A stretch of 30,913 nt of DNA. Source: CBFGTJ01 sp965651815 (GTDB lineage: Bacteria > Actinomycetota > Acidimicrobiia > Acidimicrobiales > Microtrichaceae). The notes under the pieces are model-generated. The model had not been told where the DNA came from, did no database searches, and saw only the letters and a list, made by a program, of their open reading frames with translations. The position numbers were made by a program, and so were the translations under genes. Positions 23,653 through 29,911 of the stretch are shown here, one piece after another; the first letter of the stretch is position 1; each line of letters starts with the position of its first letter. The stretch spans positions 1 to 30,913 of the forward strand of contig CBFGTJ010000015.1 in the NCBI GenBank assembly GCA_965651815.1. The letters are read 5' to 3'.

Positions 23653-24936
23653 ATGCCCGGATCCCCCCCGACCGCTGCTCGCCGCGCGCCCACGCACGTC
23701 CTGGTGGTCAACCAGCACGGCGACAACACCGGCGACGAGGCGGCCATCCGGGGGATGCTCGACGGCCTGGCGGAGCAGATCGGTGATGCCCGGTTCACGG
23801 TGCTCCACCAGTTCCGGGAGCGCTCGAGCGAGGTCGACACCGGCCACGACGTCCGCTGGATCCCGCTCGTGCTGCCGCCGCTCGAGGCGGTGCGCCTGGT
23901 GCTGTACTCGCTGCTGCAGCTCCTCGGGGTGCGCAGCCGCGCGCTGCTCGGCACGACCGGCCGAGCGGTCGTCGACGCCTACGACACCGCCGACCTCGTC
24001 GTCTCCGCACCGGGTGGCCCGTACTTCGGCGACCCGTACTGGTCCCACGAACCGGTCCACTGGTTCTACGTGTGGCTCGCCCGCTGGCGGCGGCTCCCGA
24101 CCGCCCTCTACGCCCCGTCGACCGGCCCGTTCCGCAAGCGCCTGCTCAACCCGCTGCGCCGGCTGACCTACCGCTGCTTCGACGTGGTCACGCTCCGCGA
24201 GGAGCGATCCGCCGAGTACCTGCGGGAGCTGGTCGGCGACGACGTCGGGTTCGAGGTGACCGTCGACGCCGCGCTCCAACAGCAGGTGCCCCCGCTGGAC
24301 CGCGACGACTGGGTCGTGCGCACCGGGCATGGAGGCGAGCCGCTGGGCGACCGCTTCCTGCTGGTCGTGTCGGCGATCGACTTCCCGTACCCGGGGGACC
24401 CCGACCCCGCCGCACGCCGGCGCCGCTACGACGAGGCGATCGTCGCCGCGGTGCGCAGGGTCGTCGAGCGGGCCGGCGGCCCGGACCGGGTGCACGTCGC
24501 GTTCATGCCGCAGCTGCACTCGGCGCAGCACACCGACGTGCCGTACCTGACCCGTCTCGGCCGCATGCTCGGCGACGAGGTGTCCTGGGAGGTCGTCGCC
24601 GACAGCGCCAGCAGCATCGTGCAGCGGTCCCGCTTCGCTGCCGCCGACCTGGTCATCGCCGGTCGCTACCACCCCGCCGTGTTCGCGGTGTCCGCCGGCG
24701 TGCCCGTGCTGTGCATCCCCTACGAGCACAAGGCGGCGGGGCTGATGGAGGCCGCGGGCCAGTCGGCGCACGTGGTCGACCTCGACGAGGTCGAGGCGTC
24801 GCGCCTGGAGCGGGCGGTCGACGAGCTGTTCGACCGGCGCGACGAGGTCGCCAAGGAGCTCGCGGAGGTCGAGCCCGTGCTGCGGGCACGCTCGCGCCGC
24901 ACCAGCGAGCTGGTCGCGGGGCTCCTGCAGGGCTGA
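23653..24936 (+). CDS. Polysaccharide pyruvyl transferase family protein
   Basis: A 427-residue protein of the family that adds a pyruvate ketal from phosphoenolpyruvate to a sugar (CsaB, WcaK and relatives). Visible markers are VVNQHGDNTGDEAAIRGML (from residue 18, with N25-T-G-D-E), SAPGGPYFGD (about 118-127), and GRYHPAVFAVSAGVPVLCIPYEHKAAG from 337, which is the family's conserved C-terminal block with the RxH pair. Ketal pyruvate gives the glycan a negative charge and in some Gram-positive bacteria is the anchor for SLH-domain proteins, but no SLH protein is visible here. The first 12 residues are an extra Pro/Ala-rich tail. The ATG at 23653 fits the TACAGT box. The gene faces a convergent gene 19 bases downstream. 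Confidence 0.87.
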   Translation: MPGSPPTAARRAPTHVLVVNQHGDNTGDEAAIRGMLDGLAEQIGDARFTVLHQFRERSSEVDTGHDVRWIPLVLPPLEAVRLVLYSLLQLLGVRSRALLGTTGRAVVDAYDTADLVVSAPGGPYFGDPYWSHEPVHWFYVWLARWRRLPTALYAPSTGPFRKRLLNPLRRLTYRCFDVVTLREERSAEYLRELVGDDVGFEVTVDAALQQQVPPLDRDDWVVRTGHGGEPLGDRFLLVVSAIDFPYPGDPDPAARRRRYDEAIVAAVRRVVERAGGPDRVHVAFMPQLHSAQHTDVPYLTRLGRMLGDEVSWEVVADSASSIVQRSRFAAADLVIAGRYHPAVFAVSAGVPVLCIPYEHKAAGLMEAAGQSAHVVDLDEVEASRLERAVDELFDRRDEVAKELAEVEPVLRARSRRTSELVAGLLQG

Positions 24937-24955
24937 GCGGGTCCGGACCGAGGGT

Positions 24956-25927
24956 TCAGGGCACGCCGGCCGCGGCGCGGGCGACCCGCATCCTGCGGAA
25001 GGTGTAGGCGTACCCGGCCCCGCCCAGCAGCACGGACGTCGCGAGCATCACCCCACGGTCGACGGTCGCGGCGAGCAGCCCGACGTCCAGTTCGGAGCCC
25101 ATGCCGACCGCGGCCGCGGTGACGAACGCCTCGCGGAACCCGAGCCCGCCCGGGGTGAACGAGAGCGCACCCGCGAGCCCCGCCGCGGGGGCGATCACGA
25201 GGAAGTACCACACCGGCTCCTCGACCCCCAGCAGGGAGAACGAGATCTGGAACCGCCAGGCGACGAGGACGTACTTCGCGAGGTCCAGCACCAGCACGCC
25301 CACCGCCACGCTCGGTCGGCGGCGGATGTCCTCCCAGCCGGACCGGAACCCGTGCCACACGCGCCCGGGGGTGCCCCGCAGCCAGCGCACGTGCGGCATC
25401 GGCACGAACACCAGCATCGAGGAGCCCACCCCGAGCGCGGCGAACGCCGCGACGAGCCACCACCTCGCGGTCCCACCCGCGAGCACGACCCCGGCGAGGC
25501 CCAGCAGGCCCGCCACGGCGGAGCTCGCGAACGTGATGACGAGATTGGCGCCGAAGCTCGAGCCGCTGCGGGTGTAGGAGAAGTCGTGCACCACCTTCAG
25601 GTACCGGAACCGGTAGAGCGTGCCGACCTGGCCCGGGAGCAGGTTGCCGAGCTGCCCCGCGGTGAACACCATCCAGTTCTCGAGCAGCCCGATGGCCATG
25701 CCCTGGGCCCGGTAGAGCAGCCAGAACTCGGCGGAGTTCAGCGAGTGCCCGACCACCACGAGCACCGCGATGAGCAGCAGGCTGCCGTCGGGGTCCTCGA
25801 AGATCGGCGAAAGGTCGTCCCAGCGGTTGACGACCACGGCGACGAGCGCGGCGGTGAACACCGCCGGCAGCACGACGTTGCCGAACAGCCAGCGAGGCCC
25901 GCGGCGCCGGCGGGCGGGTTCGGTCAT
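24956..25927 (-). CDS. UPF0104-like membrane protein, second copy in the locus
   Basis: A 323-residue polytopic membrane protein with about eight hydrophobic segments after a basic N-terminus (MTEPARRRRGPRW). The family signature TPGGLGFREAF lies near residues 255-266 and a loop GQLGNLLPGQVGTLYRFRYL near 90-110 corresponds to the KYxPGG-type loop of these proteins. It is distantly similar to the product of 21094-22008 but not a recent duplicate. Possible role: flipping or binding a lipid-linked sugar or amino sugar. Its ATG (25927-25925) overlaps the stop of the upstream asparagine-synthetase-like gene by four bases, so the two proteins are made together. The convergent pyruvyl transferase gene ends 19 bases away, in a gap that contains the 10-base palindrome GGTCCGGACC (24940-24949). 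Confidence 0.8.
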   Translation of the reverse strand: MTEPARRRRGPRWLFGNVVLPAVFTAALVAVVVNRWDDLSPIFEDPDGSLLLIAVLVVVGHSLNSAEFWLLYRAQGMAIGLLENWMVFTAGQLGNLLPGQVGTLYRFRYLKVVHDFSYTRSGSSFGANLVITFASSAVAGLLGLAGVVLAGGTARWWLVAAFAALGVGSSMLVFVPMPHVRWLRGTPGRVWHGFRSGWEDIRRRPSVAVGVLVLDLAKYVLVAWRFQISFSLLGVEEPVWYFLVIAPAAGLAGALSFTPGGLGFREAFVTAAAVGMGSELDVGLLAATVDRGVMLATSVLLGGAGYAYTFRRMRVARAAAGVP

Positions 25928-27750
25928 CGCCGGTGGAAGGACGCGTACGACGCGAGCAGGCCGACCGCCTGGAAGGTGTGGTGGCCCAGCGCGACCCGCT
26001 CCCGGTACAGGTGCTCGACGAACTTGGGGCGCAGCAGCTCGTCCACGTAGGCGCGGTCCCACTCGAAGGGCAGGTGGTCCAGCAGGTCGAGCAGCTCGCC
26101 GCGCAGCGGCCCGGCGTACCAGGCGTCGACCGGTGCGTCGACGGGGGACTGCTTGGGCATGTCGACGACCTCGTCGGGCAGCAGCCGGTGCCGGCGGATC
26201 ATCTCGATGAGCACCGCCTTGCCGGCGGAGCCCGCCGCGGTGCCGGGCGGCCGGAGGTACTCGATCGGCAGGCCGGCGACGAAGTCCCGCAGCGACGGCT
26301 GCAGGAACGGGCTGTACTGCCGGAGCCCGGTCGCGGCGACCGCGCCGTCCACCTTCACCCGGCTCTGGCCGGTGGCGGCGTTGCCCTGGAACGCGAGCCG
26401 GACCGGGTCGAGGTCGGCGAGCCCCTCGGCGAGGCGCAGCCGGACCTGCTCGACCGTCTCGGTCTGCGCGGGCGGCGGCCCGGTGCGCAGTCGCGCGAGC
26501 GCGACCTCGTCGAGGTAGCGGGTCGGCAGGTGGCCCCGGGCGGGCATCGGGAGCAGGAGGCTGCCCAGCGTGCTGCGTGCCATCCGGGCGACGTGGCCGA
26601 GGTACCGGTCCGCGAGCCGCGTCGAGGCGGCACGCAGGCCCAGCCGGACCAGCGGCGCCGGGGCGCTGCGGAGCGCCGCGAGCAGGCGCGCCCGGGTGTT
26701 CACCATCGGGTAGCCGAGGAAGATCGCGTCGCAGCCGTCGCCGGTGAGCACCATGTCGAACCCGTCCTCGCGGATCCTGCGGCTCGCGTGCAGCGTGTGC
26801 ACCTGGTAGTGGGGCTGCGGGCCCGGCTGCGCGTAGATGCGCCCGAAGTCCCAGAGGCCCTCCATGATCACCTCGGGGGACATGTGCACCCAGTGCTCCC
26901 GGCTCCCCACCGCGCGGGTCACGAGCCCGACGTTGCGCTGTTCGTAGCGGGGGTCGCCGAACCCGAAGGTGTAGGTGCTCACCTTGCGGCCGAGGCGCGA
27001 GAGCGCGGCGGCGACGAGCGCGGAGTCGAACCCGCCGAGCAGCACCGCGACCTCCTGCGACGGCCCGGCGACCTCCTCGACCGCCTGCATGAACCGGTCG
27101 TGCAGCTCGTCGGCCGCTGCCTCGAAGGACGGCACGTCCCGCGCCGCGTCGGTGGCGGCCGGGTCGGTCGCCGTCGGCGGCGCGGCGGCGGGCGGCGTCC
27201 CCCAGTGCCGGACCCCCGGTCCGATGACCCGCACCCCGCGGTGCACCGTGCGGTCGTCGGGCAGGAACCCGAAGCCCAGCAGGAAGTCCTCGTAGCTGCG
27301 GTCGGGCTCCACCCGGTCGCCGAGCAGCCGTGCGAGCACGCCGAGGTTCGAGCACACCACGGCACCGCCGCCGACCTCGGCGGTGAACAGCCGGTGCCAG
27401 CCGGCGCCCACGGCCGCCGACAGCAGGCCCCGCGCGGGGTCCAGCGCGACCGCGACGGAGTCGTCGGGGGCGTCGTGGAGCCCGGTGGCCGCGGCGCGCC
27501 GTGCGAGCTCGGCGGCCGCGGCGTCGGTGCTGCCGTGGGAGGTGTGCAGGCCGGTGCCGAACGTGGCGAGGTGCACGCCGCCCTCGGCCGCGGTGCCGAC
27601 GGCGTTGCGGTCGGCACCCAGCACCGCCATCCAGTGCGGGCCCACGGGCCCCACGAGGTCCACGGGATCACCCAGCGAGCGGAGCGAGCCCCTGAGCTCC
27701 TCCAGGACGGCGGGATCGACGTCCACGGCAGCCATGACGCAGTACATCAC
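25924..27750 (-). CDS. Asparagine-synthetase-like protein with degenerate active sites
   Basis: A 608-residue protein with the AsnB two-domain layout: an N-terminal glutaminase-like half (about 1-200) and a C-terminal synthetase half. Authentic AsnB begins Met-Cys, and Cys2 is the nucleophile that frees ammonia. Here the N-terminus is MMYCVM, so no Cys2 exists from any nearby start. In the synthetase half the pyrophosphate loop SGGxDS reads LGGFDS (238-243; Ser changed to Leu238). The GDGADE motif reads GDGCDA (337-342; Glu changed to Ala342). Either the protein works on a different substrate with free ammonia or an amine, or it is catalytically reduced. Similar proteins in O-antigen loci amidate sugar acids, which would fit here. 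The start is GTG 27750 or ATG 27747 behind a TAGCGT box. It overlaps the following membrane-protein gene by four bases. Confidence 0.82.
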   Translation of the reverse strand: MMYCVMAAVDVDPAVLEELRGSLRSLGDPVDLVGPVGPHWMAVLGADRNAVGTAAEGGVHLATFGTGLHTSHGSTDAAAAELARRAAATGLHDAPDDSVAVALDPARGLLSAAVGAGWHRLFTAEVGGGAVVCSNLGVLARLLGDRVEPDRSYEDFLLGFGFLPDDRTVHRGVRVIGPGVRHWGTPPAAAPPTATDPAATDAARDVPSFEAAADELHDRFMQAVEEVAGPSQEVAVLLGGFDSALVAAALSRLGRKVSTYTFGFGDPRYEQRNVGLVTRAVGSREHWVHMSPEVIMEGLWDFGRIYAQPGPQPHYQVHTLHASRRIREDGFDMVLTGDGCDAIFLGYPMVNTRARLLAALRSAPAPLVRLGLRAASTRLADRYLGHVARMARSTLGSLLLPMPARGHLPTRYLDEVALARLRTGPPPAQTETVEQVRLRLAEGLADLDPVRLAFQGNAATGQSRVKVDGAVAATGLRQYSPFLQPSLRDFVAGLPIEYLRPPGTAAGSAGKAVLIEMIRRHRLLPDEVVDMPKQSPVDAPVDAWYAGPLRGELLDLLDHLPFEWDRAYVDELLRPKFVEHLYRERVALGHHTFQAVGLLASYASFHRR

Positions 27751-27755
27751 GCGGC

Positions 27756-27761
27756 ACGCTA
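27756..27761 (-). promoter_or_regulatory. -10 box TAGCGT of a leaderless-type promoter
   Basis: On the minus strand TAGCGT is followed by five bases and GTG (27750), or eight and ATG (27747). No Shine-Dalgarno is seen. It would drive the asparagine-synthetase-like gene and the coupled membrane protein gene. Confidence 0.5.
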
Positions 27762-27795
27762 CTCAGCGGTCCGCCCGGTTCCGAACCGGCGCCTG

Positions 27796-27801
27796 TACCC
27801 T
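27796..27801 (+). promoter_or_regulatory. -10 box TACCCT of the protease promoter
   Basis: TACCCT fits TANNNT. A transcript starting near 27808 would have a leader of about 37 bases that carries AGGAGG. The 94-base region to 27844 thus holds two divergent promoters. A GC-rich stretch (27808-27825) lies in the leader and shows no stable fold to my eye. Confidence 0.4.
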
Positions 27802-27833
27802 CAGCGCCCGGAGGGGCGGGGGGAACGTCGAAC

Positions 27834-27839
27834 AGGAGG
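27834..27839 (+). promoter_or_regulatory. Shine-Dalgarno AGGAGG
   Basis: A perfect AGGAGG stands five bases before the GTG at 27845 and eight before the GTG at 27848; either may be the start. It excludes the much longer frame that runs upstream into the divergent gene. Confidence 0.75.
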
Positions 27840-27844
27840 CCCGC

Positions 27845-29872
27845 GTGGTGGTCGCGCCGCGTCAGAAGTCCATCGGAGCGGCACGACCGCTGGTCACGGC
27901 GATGCTGGTCGCCGTGCTGTCGACCGCGGTGGTGCTGGTCGGGGCGCCTCCGGGAGCGGCCGTCGAGGAGGTTGCCGCACCGCTCGCCTCCGCGGTCGGG
28001 GCACCGGACTTCCGGCCGGTCACCCCGGCGCGCCTCGCCGACACGAGGCCGGGTCGCGCGACCGTCGACGGCTCGTTCCGGGGCGGGGGCTACGTGAAGC
28101 CGGCCTCGCCGCTCCGGCTCACCGTCACGGGACGTGGCGGCGTGCCCGCCTCGGGGGTGGCGGCGGTGACCCTCAACGTGACCGTGACGGGCCCCACCGC
28201 GCCCGGCTACCTCACCGCCTACCCGAGCGGGAGGGGCCGCCCGAACGCCTCGAACCTCAACTTCGAGCGGGGGCTCACCGTCGCGAACGCCGTCACGGTG
28301 TCACCCGGTGCGGACGGCCGGGTGGTGCTCTACACCTCGGCCTCCGCGCACGTGATCGTCGACGTCACCGGCTACTTCACCGCCGGTGGGATCGAGCCGC
28401 TCACGCCCGCACGCCTGGCCGACAGCCGGGCGGGGCGGGCGACCGTCGACGGCAAGCACGCCGGATCCGGCCCGCTCTCGGCCGGTCGCCGTGACGTGCA
28501 GGTCACCGGCCGGGGCGGCGTGCCCGCCCACGCCACCGCGGTGGCGCTCAACGTGACGGTGACCGGTTCGGCGACCGACGGCTACCTGACCGTGTACCCG
28601 GCGGGTGCCGCACGCCCGACCGCGTCGAACCTCAACTTCGTGAGGGGCCAGACCGTCGCCAACTCGGTGGTCGCGAAGGTGGGCACCGGCGGGAGGATCA
28701 GCATCTACGGGTCGGCCCAGCGGTCGCACGTCCTCGTCGACGTCGCCGGCTACTTCACCGCCGGCTCGGACTTCGTGCCGATGACCCCCGCGCGCTTCGC
28801 CGACACGCGGGCGAACCGCTCCACGGTGGCGGGCCCGGTGTACTACCCGCCGAGGACCAGCAGGGGGACCGGCCCGATCGGGGGCGGCTCGCCGAACGGG
28901 CCCCAGCTCGACGTGCTCGTGTCCGGCCGCGGCCCGGTGCCCCTCACCGACACGGGCGCGGTCGTGCTCAACGTGACGGTGACCTCGCCCTCCGCGTCGG
29001 GCCACCTGACGGTCTTCCCGCTCGACACGCCGCCACCGTCGACCTCGAGCCTGAACTTCGGCGCCGGCCAGACGGTGGCGAACATGGTCGTGATGCCCCT
29101 CGGCCGGGGCGGCGGCATCTCGATCCGCTCGTCGGTGCCCAGGGCGCACGTCCTGGTCGACGTGCTCGGGTGGTTCCCCGGCTGGTCGACCGCGGACCAG
29201 CCGGGCGTGTGGTCCTCGATCGCCCGCGACGTGCTCGACATGCCGATGACCTACGACCGCTGCTACCAGATCCCGTTCAAGATCAACCCGGGCTCCCGCC
29301 CGGAGTGGGTCGCGGACACGCGCGCGGCGATCGGCGTGCTCGAGGCGGCGACCGGCATCGACTTCGTGGACCTGGGCATCTCGAGCGAGGTGCCGAGCGA
29401 GGCTCGCTTCGACGCGGACCACCTGCTGATCGCGTTCACCACCCCCGCGGTCATCGGGGACCTCGGCGACGGGGTCCTCGGCATCGGCGGATCGGTCTAC
29501 GGCGGGCTCGCCCACCCGGTCCGCTGGATCCCCGAGCAGTTCTGGCACGGGTTCGCCTACATCGACGCCGGCGCGCCGATGGCGACCGGGTTCGAGGAGG
29601 GCCTGTCGTTCGGGCAGGTCGTCCTGCACGAGCTCGCCCACGTCGTGGGGCTCGGCCACGTCGACAACGTCGACGAGATCATGAACCACTCGACGATCTT
29701 CCGGGCGGGCCACTTCGGCCCCGGCGACCTGTACGGGTTGTCGCTGCTGTACCGCACCCAGGGGTGCCCCGGCTCGCCCGCCACGTTCGGCGCGGTGCGC
29801 GCGTCGGCGGGCAAGCCGATGCCCGACGGGGTCGACCCGGAGGTCGTGATCTCCACCGTGCGCCGCCCGTAG
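27845..29872 (+). CDS. Secreted protein with three beta-rich repeats and a matrixin-like metalloprotease domain
   Basis: A 675-residue exported protein. Residues 1-40 are a signal peptide (basic start, hydrophobic VTAMLVAVLSTAVVLVG, Ala-rich cleavage region). Three repeats of about 125 residues follow at about 56-180, 183-306 and 310-446. Each opens with TPARLADTR or a variant, contains LNVTVT, then SNLNF, then TVAN, and closes with VDVxGYF or similar. I know this repeat from many actinobacterial secreted proteins; its ligand is unknown to me. Residues about 455-665 are a zinc metalloprotease domain: HELAHVVGLGH gives the ligands H595, H599 and H605 with catalytic E596, and the Met-turn EIMN has M613. 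This is the metzincin/matrixin pattern and nothing essential is missing. It may process surface proteins or foreign substrates. The third repeat carries an insert of about 15 residues (about 331-346). The stop lies in the loop of a 12-bp hairpin. Confidence 0.88.
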   Translation: MVVAPRQKSIGAARPLVTAMLVAVLSTAVVLVGAPPGAAVEEVAAPLASAVGAPDFRPVTPARLADTRPGRATVDGSFRGGGYVKPASPLRLTVTGRGGVPASGVAAVTLNVTVTGPTAPGYLTAYPSGRGRPNASNLNFERGLTVANAVTVSPGADGRVVLYTSASAHVIVDVTGYFTAGGIEPLTPARLADSRAGRATVDGKHAGSGPLSAGRRDVQVTGRGGVPAHATAVALNVTVTGSATDGYLTVYPAGAARPTASNLNFVRGQTVANSVVAKVGTGGRISIYGSAQRSHVLVDVAGYFTAGSDFVPMTPARFADTRANRSTVAGPVYYPPRTSRGTGPIGGGSPNGPQLDVLVSGRGPVPLTDTGAVVLNVTVTSPSASGHLTVFPLDTPPPSTSSLNFGAGQTVANMVVMPLGRGGGISIRSSVPRAHVLVDVLGWFPGWSTADQPGVWSSIARDVLDMPMTYDRCYQIPFKINPGSRPEWVADTRAAIGVLEAATGIDFVDLGISSEVPSEARFDADHLLIAFTTPAVIGDLGDGVLGIGGSVYGGLAHPVRWIPEQFWHGFAYIDAGAPMATGFEEGLSFGQVVLHELAHVVGLGHVDNVDEIMNHSTIFRAGHFGPGDLYGLSLLYRTQGCPGSPATFGAVRASAGKPMPDGVDPEVVISTVRRP

Positions 29873-29884
29873 CGGGCGGCGCAC
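29858..29884. terminator. 12-bp hairpin with the stop codon in its loop, probable two-way terminator
   Basis: GTGCGCCGCCCG (29858-29869) and CGGGCGGCGCAC (29873-29884) are perfect inverted repeats. The three-base loop TAG is the stop codon of the metalloprotease gene. On the other strand the hairpin lies 28 bases after the stop of the carboxylase gene. Neither side has a strong T-run, as is common in GC-rich actinobacteria. Confidence 0.7.
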
Positions 29885-29911
29885 CGTCGACCAGCCGGGT
29901 CGGTCAGTCGC

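Noticed and set aside
22187..24166. A long plus-strand open frame over the DUF2142-like gene and into the pyruvyl transferase gene
   Set aside because: The translation is His/Arg/Gly-rich and the frame crosses two real genes and the divergent promoter region.
24940..24949. Palindrome GGTCCGGACC between the convergent genes as a terminator
   Set aside because: Ten bases with no loop give only a weak hairpin, and no T-run follows on either strand; mentioned with the gene but not listed as a terminator.
27383..27844. In-frame upstream extension of the metalloprotease gene into the divergent gene
   Set aside because: AGGAGG at 27834-27839 and the signal peptide beginning at 27845 show the real start.
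28009..29190. Possible CRISPR-like or satellite repeat suggested by recurring DNA strings such as GTCGACGTC and CTCAACGTGAC
   Set aside because: The strings are parts of three protein repeats of about 125 codons, with diverged DNA between them.
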